From: Haberlea rhodopensis
Taxonomy: Eukaryota; Streptophyta; Magnoliopsida; Lamiales; Gesneriaceae
Assembly: GCA_907163345.1 (NCBI GenBank)
Contig: CAJQUN010000052.1
Span: 4,030,001-4,094,000 of the forward strand
Reading direction: 5' to 3'
DNA length: 64,000 bases
Part shown: positions 11,385 to 22,877 of the stretch, piece by piece
Layout: each line of letters begins with the position of its first letter
How positions within the stretch are numbered: the first letter of the stretch is position 1
Made by a program: the position numbers and the translations under genes
Notes under the pieces: generated by a model
What the model saw: only the letters and a program-made list of their open reading frames with translations
What the model was told of the DNA's origin: nothing
The model's database searches: none

Positions 11385-11670
11385 TCATTGTTCCACAACG
11401 GTCAGGAAATCCTGGCCGTACATTTCAAAAAAAATTAAAAAAAGAATTTGACTTTCAAACAACGTGTTCAAAGCCCGAGAAACGCCGGTTCAAACCGTCT
11501 GGTTTAACCGGTGGTTCACGGTTTTGAAACCCGTGAACCATAACCAATCCATTTCTAGACGGGCCGGTTACGATTTGACCCACCTAACCAGGTCAACAGG
11601 TAACCGGCCTGTTGACTCGATTACATATCCGGGCCGGGCCATAGTTTTTGTTAAACCATGACCATGCCTA

Positions 11671-12206
11671 GCCACAGTAGGATTTGAGTATTATTATCCA
11701 ATATTGATGAAAATATACACATTCAAAGGTGTCTGTGGGGTAGCAACTACTCAACATTCGTATTGTTAAAATAGGTTCTCAAATGATTTGTTAATATGTT
11801 TTATTCGACTGATGATAATTTTGATTCGATAAACGTTATATAGATATCTTTACGTTGATACACAAATAAATGCCTAGCGATTACAGATTCCATGCCTATG
11901 TGGTTGTGCATTGCATGCCATTCATTGTATAAACTAGTGATTATAGACTCTAGGAGCCCGTAAACTGTCCTGGAAGAAGCAAATTCACCATATTGGAAGT
12001 AGAAAATTCACCATGTTCGCTAAAGGCTAGTTTTTATTGTTGTGTTTTATCAGCAACCATATGGTGACATCTGCATATGAATGTGTGATAATGTGAGATG
12101 AGTTCACATAACCAGTTTTATTCTGAATTCTCTTATAGTGTATTTGGAAGTGAGGATTTCAAATTCAAAATTTAAATATACTCACTTGTTTGAAATCTTT
12201 TGACCT
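11671..12206. other. Anonymous sequence between two repeat blocks
   Basis: No coding region, RNA gene or recognisable repeat was seen. The Tat-like homology begins abruptly at 12207. Confidence 0.5.
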
Positions 12207-13460
12207 AATATTAACGTGCAATAAGTCACTCCTACGTCCTTATTTAACAATCAATATTACATTGAGTTCATGAAAACTACTAGCCTTAAGTTCTAGTCAA
12301 TCTCTTGCTATCACACGTGTTAGATTTTATTTGGCCGATCTCAATCTGAAATCCACGTCATGAAATATTGTTTCGCATTATAATATATCTGGTCAACCTC
12401 AGTTATAATAACTAAAATCATTCAAAGTGGCCAAACCCTCAAAAGCATAAAAAATGCACATAGAATTTATGAATTCAATCAAAAATAATAATGAATTCAT
12501 AGGTTCAAATAAAGGATCCCCTAAACTTGATAAACAAACTTAATTCATACTCATAAATAAATACCAATACTCAAACATGTCTTGCATCAAATCAAGCATG
12601 ATATAATCAAAATAAAACAAGACTAAAGTTTCGACTCCATTTGTAGATCATCGCTTCTTATCTTGCTTCTTTCTCAATCGTCTTCTTTAATCCCCTTGTT
12701 GGGTTGTTCCAATTCCTAGGAGGTGTATGGTGGTAGAAGATGGATGATGGTATGATGGAGGTGTGTTTCCTTGGTTAAAAAGCTGCCCGAAATATGTTTC
12801 GGTCATCCATGTTGTACTTTTTATAGTGGATGAGGAATAAGTTTTTCTTGTTGGACTCAAACTCTTCAAAAGGAAACAAAAATCCAAAAAATATGATACG
12901 CGCGATCGATCGCACCTCTCTTGTTAATTGATTGCGCCACTTTTAATCTTGTATGTGAAAATTCATGTCTCGCATGATCGATTGCGCTGAAGTACCCGAT
13001 CGATCGCGTGGTTGATTAAATTTGCTCGATCGATCGGGCTTTTGCTCGCAATCAATCGTGCTCTGTAGATTTCCACAAGTTTGTGATTCTCGTCCTTCCT
13101 TTGATGTGTTAGGTCAATTGAGTCATTTTAATCATTATTTAGCTCATTTCTTCAATTTCTCTCACTTAGACCTAGATTCCTGAAACATCTAAAAAATACC
13201 AAATCATAATATTGTTCCAAAATCACTATAAAAATACTAGAAAATCATAGCAAAATAAGTACAAAAATAGCACTTATAAACTCACTCAAACTAATAACTT
13301 GATCGTACTCAAGTGATAATCATTATTTAGCTCATATTCTTCAATTTCTCGCACTTCGACCTAAACATCCAAAAAATACCAAAAGCATAATATTGTTCCG
13401 GAATCAATATAAAATTACTCTAAAATTATAGCAAAATAAGTACAAAAATAGCACTTATCA
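12207..13460 (-). repeat. Truncated 3' LTR of the Tat-like remnant, with start duplication
   Basis: On the minus strand the LTR starts TGATAAGTGCTATTTTTG just after the purine-rich AAGTTTGGGGGAG. A related copy at 41848 has the same start. A TATA-like CTATAAAAAG lies near 12815, and GATCGATC motifs cluster at 12899-13045. About 185 bp at the LTR start is duplicated in tandem (about 13116-13310 and 13300-13500). The far end is cut at 12207. Confidence 0.65.
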
Positions 13461-15984
13461 ACTCCCCCAAACTTATTACTTGATCGTACTCGAGCAAGAA
13501 CTAAAATTAACACAGTCGAGTTATTCTTGATACTTGAACAAATTAGCTCGCAACTAATATGTATCTCAGAAATCTAATGTACACATAAATAATAATTAAT
13601 CAAGAAGATGAATGAGACATGTTTTTCCTAAGTTAAGCAACATATCTCAAAATTGGAACATGTGTGTGTGATATTGTCAATCTCAAGCATCATGCACATC
13701 TCATAGATCAAACCATGCAAATCAATGACTGTCAAGATTATCTTTGAGCACCTTGTAAGCATACTTTTCAAAAACTTCTCCACTAATGTTGTAAAGCCCA
13801 AAACTTGAATCAAAAGGTCTTTAAAGCTCGTAATGTTAGGCCTTTGTGTCGGTTTTAAATAAAGATAGGATAAGTACGAAAAAGAAAGTATAACCTATAA
13901 AATTCTTGTGTTACCACATATTGAGCTTCTATTCTTTTTTCTAGTCTTGGACACTTTGGGTCTTTTTTTTTCACAAGGCTTTTTCTCATTCATCAATTTT
14001 TTTTCAATAAGCTCAATCAACATATAACAATTCATGTGCATCTAAGAATATTCATTGTACTCTCTTAGTATAAGGATACTTTTTTTTTCTTTTCCATTTA
14101 GCCTTATAAGGGTGGTATACTAAGTTTATACAATAACATCGAATGTGATCTAGTTGTATGATACACACACAATTCTTTTTCAAGCTAATAGTGGGACACT
14201 AGAGATTAATGTATACAAGGTAAGTTTAAAAAGGCTAAACGTACCAAAGATTGCATAGATCATCTCCAAATTATGGATAGTGAGATCAAAATCCTTCACA
14301 CAATTCTTCACTACTACACATGCAATCCAGGATATAATAACTCAATGTGCTCAAAATATTTCTCATTGTTGACATGCTAACTCAAAACAAGATATCCACG
14401 TACAACTTTAACAATCATCACAATTCAAGTCAATATGGATAGTGAGATCAAAATCCTCATTGAATATAGTCACTACTGCAATTCATTCACTTCTCAAGTT
14501 TGAACTCAAAAAACAATTTCGCTCATAAACGATTCAAGTGTCAATTTCAGCACACAATATGCTGATTAGACAAGTAATATGCAAGCCACTCCCCCAAACT
14601 TAAATGAAACATTGTCCTCAATGTTTAAAAGAATCAAAAGGAAAATAGTAAACTTTCTTGATCAATACGCTTGCATGAGGGTTGAGGAAGATTTGGCTCT
14701 CAAAATCGTCTGCTGTTGTAGTGATTCATTGCTCCAACTGAGTAAATCGCAAGAGAACAATTCAAGTAGTAAAATGGTCGACTCGAGAGATAATAAAAAC
14801 TAAATGTAAAAATTCAAAATCAAATAAATTAAATTATAAAGGATATTGCTTGGGTTGCCTCCCAAGAAGCGCTTGATTTCTAATCTTCGGTTTGACCGTT
14901 AGAAGCAACCATCAAAGAGCAGCTTCCGTCTATAGTAAGTATCATATGACATTACATATGGGTCTTGATCATGTATGCTCTAAAGCTTGGCAAGATAAGG
15001 ACAGTTTATGCTCATCGCTCCAGCAACACTCGTCTTGAACTGATAGGTATGAGAGAAGGATTTTAAGCTTGGCTTCATCTCGTGGAGGACATAGTATGGT
15101 GAAGTTGGCATCGATGAGAAAAGCAAATCCACATATGGCATATAAGACATCACCATCAATGAGTGCTCATCACTATTTTCAAACATATGACCACTCTCGA
15201 ACATCACACTCGGCTCATCTTTCCTTGGGCACTCGTCAGATAATCCTGCCAATGTATGCTCAAACACTTGAAGAGGCTCAAGTTCCCTTGAATCTTCAAC
15301 ATGATTTGGATCACTCTCCCAACCTTGTTGTTTGAGTCAGCATCATGTAACCAAACCCGATTTGTCACCACTTGATTGGTAGATACCATCTCATCATCTT
15401 GGCAGCTCAAAAAACATTTTCGTAAGGATCTCTACTTGCTGCTCCAGGCTACGTATAGAGTTAGTCTGACTCTCCATAATTGTCTCATATGATGCCATGA
15501 ATCTAAGTACAATGTCCTCCAGCTGAGTCTTCTTCTTCAGAACTTTCTATTTTCTCTCCTTGATGCACGAATGATTGGTTTATAAGATAAGATTAATGAG
15601 GTTTTGGTGGATATTGATGACTACAAGCCTACAGTGAAGGATCCTAATGCAAATAGTAGTTGAAATCTGTCATATCGTTGAGCAGGTGCAACACAATATC
15701 TTCATCTTTATTAAACAGTGAACTACCAGTTACCAGATACTGTAACTCGTTCGCAAAATCATCGAACCTCTCACAAGCTGCATAGAATGATTCTGACTAT
15801 TGTTGGACAAAGCTTGTGAAAGCATGTTGATGAAACATCTCCAAGTACCTCACAAGAGAAAAAAAAAATTAATAATTTTTTTTCGTAAATAGTAAATAAT
15901 TATATACAAAAATAATGGTTAAATTACAGTCAAAGAATCTCGTATTATATTAGTAATATTAGTCCCTGACAACGACACCAAAAA
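13461..15984 (-). other. Internal region of the Tat-like remnant, no intact gene
   Basis: Holds the PPT-side TTTGGGGGAG motif, the GCTTGGGTTGCCTCCCAAG marker and the degenerate PBS. Around 15850-15690 the minus strand has a decayed Gag trace (ESFYAACERFDDFANE, resembling the ESFYEAWERF block of Tat Gags). Short ORFs at 14579-14803 and 14980-15410 show no family features. Confidence 0.55.
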
Positions 15985-16468
15985 CTTGATCGCTGTTGAT
16001 TTAACAAAGAAACTAACAATACGTTATTAATGCGCAAGTGCACGGTTGTCAAGTTTTAATATAATAATTAAGAAGTAAGTGTGTCGAACCCACATGGACT
16101 AACTGTAAGTACCAAATACGATGTTTAAAACTATATTTAACTTACGATAATGTATTGGATAAACTAACTAATTAAAAATATTAATCTACTAATACTCCAT
16201 TTAAATCAATCAAAGATAACGGGAAAAGTACATTTGAGAAGATTATCAAGATGTTAGTTCACCAATGCAATCTCATATGATTCTTTTATTAGTTTTGATT
16301 GATCATCCATATATCTCTAAGGTGCTCTCCGATTTTAGATAATATACTTGTCGAGCAATATCAAATATAATATTAACGAGCAATTAGTCATTCATGTGTC
16401 CTTATTGAACAGTCAATTTTGCATTGAGTTCTATGAAACTACTAATCTTCAGTTCTGGTCAACCAATT

Positions 16469-19400
16469 TGTGATGCTTGAATTTAATTTTGGTGTTAATA
16501 ATTGAATTGATTATGATGTTTGGTGGGTTTGAATTTTATTGTTGTTGTTGGGTTTAAAAAGCATATTGTATTTGTTAGTGTGGGAGATTAAGCAACCCAA
16601 CCATTAAAAAAGGGGTTTAAGTGTAATTATTGAAACTTAGTCACAAATATCTTGGGTGAGGAGTGAGGGCTCACCATAAGACCATCTTGCACCCAACCTC
16701 TTCCCCTCATTTTCTTTCACACTAAAAATGGCCCAAGTGGAGAAAAATCACCGTAGTTTGATTTCAAGCCAAGTTCTCTTCAAAATTGTAATGGTAAGGT
16801 ATTTATTCACCTAAATCTTTCTTCTTGTTTGGCTATTTTGTATTTGAGTCATTGTTGCTTGGGTTGGAAGGAGTTTGAATGCAGGGTATATGTTTGTAAA
16901 GAATCTTAAATCTTTGGTTTATTTATGTTGTTGTGGTGTTAGAAATGATTCTTCTATGTTGAAATTGGAGTTTGTATGTTGATATTTGATTTGTTCAAAT
17001 TTGGTGTTGGATTCCTCAAAAAAAAAATGATGTTGGGTTGAATAATGGTGTATTGGGTATATATTTGTTGAGTTGAATTTTAGTGGGGTTTTGAGGCATA
17101 AACCTTGACGTTAGTTGGTTTAAGGTTGGTGTTGAATTGGGTAGATATTGGTTGTGGATTATGTGAAGAATGATAGATTTCAGCTGAAAAACCAGTCCAC
17201 GGTCGATCTGTACAAAGTCCCAATCGATCGTGACGACAAGACGCGAGGCAACAAATTTTAGCAGTTGACGATCGATCGTCAGAATGTAGCAATCGATGGT
17301 TGTGGCCAGAATTTATTTTTTTTATGAAAATGAAATGAGTAATGAAAGGTATTGCAACATAAATTATTATTGTTTGAGAAACTATTTCAGTTTAGTATTT
17401 TACATAAATTGTTGACACATTTAAATTACTGGAAATGTGTATATAAATATTAATGTTGATTAATTTGAATTCATGTAGAGCCTCCTCCTCAAGCCCCATG
17501 ACAGAGATGATGGTAATCTAACAATAATCTTGAACGACGAGGTACGTACTGACGTACGAGCAGTATTATCGTATTGTGTATATGCTTAAGTAAGTAAGCC
17601 AAAGTTAGTATGTACCATTGTTATGACATGCGATATGTATATGTGATAATGTTATAACAAGTGATGGGTATTATGAACCATTGTTATAAAGAGTTATACA
17701 TATTGTGCACCGATGATGTTGTAATTAGCGATGTGTATAATTGTGTAAGGCCTCGCTACCTTAAGTGTAATGTAAGAGCATAAAGATAGCTAAGCATACA
17801 TGCATCAGAGTATAAGGGTTCATGTTGAAATAATGAGCTTGAGGCTAACGTGCCAAAAATAAAATTCCAAAAGAATTTAGTCATATTCCCAACAAAATTA
17901 ATGTAAAAGCTATAGATTTACACTACTCCTGAGTAGAGACTATACAAAAGAATTCTCTGTTCTTCTATACCACTAGCACTAGCCCTCACACAGCTCACCG
18001 CATCAACCCTGGTCTTAGCCCTCCATGCCAAAAACTCCTACAGGACCAACCTCGAATCATGAGCATATAATAAATCATATTCACAACAATATGATCGTAA
18101 TGTAAAAATGCATAAACGGTTAATACAAAATACTTCTTGTATTCAAATGCATTTAACATGCTCTCCTCGGTTGTCCCTGTTCCATAACTGATATTCATAA
18201 TCATCAGATTATAATACAGTTCAATAAATGTCATGACATATATCCGATCCATCAATACCAATAACCAAACACATCTTGTTATAACAGTGGCATTCTAATG
18301 CCCCTCGCTTCGACATAACAGCGGCATTCATAATACCCCTCGCTTCGACGTATCAGCGGCATTATAATATCCCTCGCTTCAATATGGCAGCGGCATTATC
18401 CTCGCTTCGACATATTAGCGGCAAATATTATATTCCATCGCTACGATACGACAGTGGCAAGTATTCTATTCCTCGCTTCGAAATGACAGCGCAAAGCATT
18501 ATAATCATCACTCGAATATAACAACGACTCACAATAATAGGCACCAAACATCCGATTCATGCAACCATAATGCATAATCCAATATGTAAAAATACATGTT
18601 ATCGTCGATGCCCGTACATCTCTCTACGTACCTTTCTTCCAAAAAGCGGGTTGTTTCAGAATTTGTCCCATGCGTTGTGCCGCCACGTGGGAAGGCTCTA
18701 CACAATTGCACAACTCAATATTAGAAGCCATATAATAGTCCATCACCAAAATCCCATCAAAATAACCAAAATTCCAACATATGGTGTCTCGCGATCGATC
18801 GCCCATACGCGTCGATTAATCGCGAGAACCTACTGCCTTGATGCCCAATTTATGCCATTCCACGATCGGTCATTGAGCCTGTGCTGATCGATCGCGCAAC
18901 ACTCGCGATTGATCGCGAAAATACCATGTTCCGAGACATGATACGCGCGATCGATTGGGAAAACGCCCTGATCGATTGCCGATGTCTGTAGGTGCGAAAA
19001 ACGTCATTTTCACACACTACAACCTTCAAACCACAATAAACCCCATCTCCCTTCAACCCAACACCACACATACCTCAATATACAACACAATACACATCAA
19101 TAACCACGAAAACTCATAACTCAACAAATAAAACATCATATTTCAAGACCAATCCCTTTTCCCCCAAATTCATAAACCCAAAACTCAACTAAACATGTAC
19201 AATACACAATCCTCACCACTTAATCTCAAAATCCTAGTAAGATTCAAGCTTTGGAATTTCTCCTCCTTCTCCTCCTTGCTGCCGATAAAGAGAGGGTTTT
19301 TGGGGAGAGAAAGTTGAGTGAGGGGGAGATGTGTAAATGAGTGGTGGGGAGTGAGGGATAAGTAAGGGGTGGTATGGGTGTCGCAACATATGATGTCCAA

Positions 19401-20291
19401 GTAATTTAGCATGTTGTAGAAATATCCCCACTTGATATTTTAAAACACATAACCAATAAAATGCACCATAACAACTATTAAATATGCTTTTTTCTATATC
19501 ACTAGAATAAAGCCCAATTGCACCATGCCAAATTCACACAATCCCCACTATGCATCACTTGCACCCTGAAATGTATAACCAGTTCATGCTCACCGCATAA
19601 CTAAACATTTCCCAACCACACAATAATAATAACACCATAACCTCATAATCAATATTAAAACTATAAAACACATGATCAATTTCAGGGATATCACAAATTG
19701 TGCCGCTAATTATGACAAGCGATATGTATATTGATATATGGATTAAATTTGTTATATTCTATATGAGAACAGGATAATTCAAAGGATAATGTGTGGATCT
19801 AATGTGTACATGGTTGTTTTACATCTTACTGTTTTAAGTATGAATTTTATTCATTGTGATTATGAATATTATTGGTATGTTCACCATGTTTGGGGATTGT
19901 CATGTAGAAACAGGTGTCGTGGTTAGACTTTTGGGGAACATGGGGGTTGACATGCCTAGAATTGTATCAGAAGACAGTTTGAGTTGATGGTCATGACTAG
20001 GAACATAATGAATATTTGGTCATGTTTTGTGGGTAATTGCGTGTTGTACAAAGTTGTATAATGAATTCTTCTAATACTATTACTAGTGTCATGAAAAACT
20101 CTTTTGAAATTTGTAATGACTTGGTAATATATGCAAGTGTTTGAAGCTTTAGTTGGAGGAATTCCAATTTGATGCGGTAAATCATATAATTATAAATTGA
20201 GGAACCAATTTATGGGAGTTCCTGTCAAAAAATTCAAAATTTTCCAAGTCATTATTGTGTACTTATTTGTTGGAATAGTTGGGGTCTTACA
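16469..20291 (+). mobile_element. Plus-strand gypsy solo LTR inserted in the Tat-like LTR, itself interrupted
   Basis: Opens TGTGATGC and closes GGGGTCTTACA, the termini of the Tekay-type LTR in opposite orientation. Net length is about 1.87 kb without the nested copy. The host sequence is broken between TTCTGGTCAACC and TATTGCTATCACACG, which is continuous in the related block near 12290. Flanks ACCAATT and ACCTATT look like a mutated target duplication. It shares the GACGTACG region (17545) and a GATCGATC pair (17215-17300) with other LTRs of the group. Confidence 0.65.
17744..19695 (-). mobile_element. Nested Tekay-family solo LTR with perfect TSD
   Basis: 1,952 bp, TGTAAGGCCTCGC to GGGATATCACA in plus coordinates. 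It is flanked by AATTG on both sides (17739-17743 and 19696-19700), a perfect 5-bp TSD. It is close in length and sequence to the LTR at 1169-3117, with the AGCGGCA minisatellite at 18300-18495 and decayed GATCGATC motifs at 18791-18990. No internal region is present. Confidence 0.92.
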
Positions 20292-20650
20292 ACCTATTGC
20301 TATCACACGTGTGTTTGATATTATTCGTTCGATCTCAATCTGAAACCCACGGCATGAATTATTGTTTCGTATTCTAATATCGTCTGGTCAACCTCCATTA
20401 TAATAATTAAAATCATTCAAAGGTGCTCGCGATCGATCGCGTTGAGATTTTCACAAGTTTGTGATTCTCGTCCTTCCTTTGACGTGTTAGCTTGGTTGAG
20501 TACTTTTAATAATTATTTAGCTCATTTTCTTAAATCTGTCGCATTTCGACTTAGATTCATGGAACATATAAAATAATACCAAAATCATAATATTGTTCCA
20601 TAATCACTATAAAAATTACTAGCAAAGTAAGTGCAAAAATGACACATCAC

Positions 20651-21718
20651 ATATTATTGTAGATGTTCTATATGTTATGTCAAGTGAATAATTCAAAAAA
20701 TCTCTATTAGATTAAGATATGTGTTTTATAGAAAAGAGTTTTTTTAGTTGCATACCAATGGATTGTGTCACTTTCATACATGCATATAGTTACTGGAATC
20801 ATATCGGGCCTTGACAAGCCAATGCCCCAATGTTCATTCAGGACATGTGAGCTGAAAGTATCATACTATGTGTTAACTATAACTAAAGGTTCTTCTAGAC
20901 ACTATTGATATGTATATAAATGATTGTGACACGATGTTGCTAGGTGATTCAACTGAAATTTGACTTCTACTTTTGATAGTTACCGGAGTTTATTGATTAA
21001 CGTGGCCATTTAGGATATGCTTATAAAAAAAGCAAAGAAGTTTGACTCATGTGATCTTCAATAAATATTGAGCAACGATACAACAAACAGTTTATCTTCA
21101 ATTAAATTGAAAGGAACCGCTCTAAAATATATCTGTGTATCAAAGAACACGGGTGAGATGACTCCGCCCGTAGGCGAAGACACTCAAATACTCAAGTCAG
21201 TATAGATTTCATTGAAAAAAGTATAAAATTGTAGAAGGTTGCTTAAGTAATCGTGCATCTGAATGAAGGGTAGAAACCCTCTATTTATAATGTAGAGTTT
21301 CAATCAATATTGAATTGTATTGTATATGACAACTAGATCCATATTTATCCGAGAATATTGGGAGATATCTTCGAAATTTAAATAAAGATATTATGAGATT
21401 AGGTATTTTTACATATCATCACTACTCCTCCACTCCCTAAGAGAAGTGACACCGAATGAAATGATTGAGACACATCTGGATGAGTGGCTTGAAAATTTTT
21501 AGAAAAATTCAATATTTGAGGTGTGCGCCTGCCTATGAGAGGTACCATGTGACTAGCCTTTGGGGAATGAGGTTAAAACACTAAAATCAAAATCTTATAG
21601 TGGATACTCAACCTTGTTGACTGGAGATCCAAGATCTAGGTTCAAAAGGGACAACTAAATTATGATATTATATAAACACATTGGAGATCAATCTCCAACT
21701 CATTCCTATGATAAGCTG
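20651..21718. other. Non-coding segment with an LTR-like promoter/U5 stretch
   Basis: No gene. On the minus strand between about 21420 and 21080 there is TTATAAATAGAGGGTTTC followed by a GACTTGAGTATTTGAGTG / CGCCTACGGGCGGAGTCA sequence. This arrangement is seen in the R-U5 part of plant gypsy LTRs, so this is likely a truncated LTR. The remainder is anonymous. Confidence 0.45.
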
Positions 21719-22828
21719 TGTTAGTTCCGGACCTTATCGATGAGATTTTAAAGATGACAAAACATATCAGACCGGATCGAGAGAAATCAGACTAACCAGA
21801 TCGATCGCTCAAAACAGATCAAGCTGTTGAGGCATATCAGACCGGATCGATAGAAATCAGACTGACTAGATCGAAGCTTCAGATCGATCTCAATCTTTAT
21901 CAGATCAGAGCAGTCAAGGATGAATATAGAATGGCTCTTCAGTCCGAATCATTAACGGCTATTTATTGAAGCATTTAATGTCGCAATTAATGCTGAAAAA
22001 GACCATAGACTGAAGATTACCATAAAAGGTAAGAGATAAAGAAGAGCTTACCTGACAGTCGCCGAAAGCATGAACCAGAACGGCAAGTACCCTAAAGAAG
22101 AAGACTGTAGCTTACTCAGTGTTTAAGCAGAGTCAAGAGTTGAACATTAAGGGAATAATATCGTTGGTACATGCAACTATAAAAGGATGCATCAGAAGAT
22201 CTCAAGAAGAGAGTCTGATCAATCGAAAAACGCACAAGAAAGCAAAACAGCACAAGCTTACAAGCTCAGAAGCTCTCGAGCTGAAATTCTTTTTAAGCAC
22301 GAGTACATTGTAATATTTGATCATTTAGGATCACTGTGTGCATAGACAAAAGTCTATCTTGTGCATTCTGTATTGAAATATAGAAGTGAGAAACTATTGT
22401 AACTGTCAGACATAGTGTGTCTGAACAGATCGAGTGACTAGGAGTTTCAGTCTGGTAGTGAGGTAAATCCAGCTGAATCGAGTTTGTACAACAGGATTGT
22501 ATAAATCAAAGTCTTCTAGTGGAATCCTTCCTTAATTGGAAGAAGGGGAGACGTAGAAGGATTACACCACCTTCGAACTTCCAGAAACATATTCTGTGTT
22601 TTTATCTTTCTGCACTCGTTCCATTATTCAAGCCATCGAGCCGTTCTTACTTATTTAAGAACAGACCATTCCGCACTAAAATATTCAGTGGTCTGTTCTG
22701 CAAAAGAGTTGATTAAGAAACAGATTTCTTTCACTAATCCGAACGAAATCACAAGGGATTAATTTTAATAGGAGTGTTCATTCACCCCCCCCCCCCCCCC
22801 CTCTAAACACTCCGGACCGATCCTAACA
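21719..22828 (+). repeat. 5' LTR of the copia element
   Basis: TGTTAGTTCCGG to CGATCCTAACA. A TATA box TATAAAA lies at 22178-22184 and gives the likely transcription start about 30 bp further on. A run of about 17 C sits near 22786-22802. Multiple ACCGGATCGA/CAGATCGA motifs occur in the U3 part. Confidence 0.95.
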
Positions 22829-22830
22829 AG

Positions 22831-22842
22831 TGGTATCAGAGC
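22831..22842 (+). other. Primer binding site of the copia element
   Basis: TGGTATCAGAGC, complementary to initiator tRNA-Met, two bases after the LTR end. Confidence 0.95.
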
Positions 22843-22877
22843 AGGTCATCTTAATAAGCACAAAGACACTCGAGCTG

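Larger units (their letters stand above)
782..11670. mobile_element. Small hAT-type DNA element split by a gypsy retrotransposon
   Basis: Seen: the left end at 782 reads TAGACATGCCACTGGTT. The right end at 11670, read on the minus strand, begins TAGGCATGGTCATGGTT. The outer flanks are GCCACATT (774-781) and GCCACAGT (11671-11678), an 8-bp target duplication matching at 7 of 8 bases. Both arms (782-1168 and 11385-11670) share GGTTCGGAACCG/GGTTTGAACCGG-like subterminal sequence unlike the neighbouring DNA. Without the 10.2-kb insert the element would be about 670 bp and non-coding. Known: 8-bp TSDs and short TIRs of this kind are typical of hAT elements. Inference: a non-autonomous hAT into which the gypsy stack inserted. 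Confidence 0.72.
12207..20650 (-). mobile_element. Tat/Ogre-like Ty3-gypsy remnant, minus strand, interrupted 16469-20291
   Basis: Two LTR-derived blocks share long homology: 12207-13460, and 15985-16468 continuing at 20292-20650. Shared segments include GCTATCACACGTGT, CAATCTGAAA and the AATATTGTTCC block. Between them is only ~2.5 kb of internal DNA. This has a degenerate PBS region at 15963-15979 (complement of TTGGTGTCGTTGTCAGGGA, like the family's GGCGCCGTTGCCGGGGA). It also has the marker GCTTGGGTTGCCTCCCAAG (14848-14866) and the CCCCCAAACTTAAATGA / ATTGTCCTCAATG region (14590-14622). These markers are typical of Tat/Ogre elements. Most of gag-pol is deleted, leaving a dead, possibly long-defective derivative. 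Confidence 0.7.

Noticed and set aside
14579..14803. Candidate small protein in the Tat-like remnant
   Set aside because: Covers the conserved non-coding region with the CCCCCAAACTTAAATGA marker; frame not conserved.
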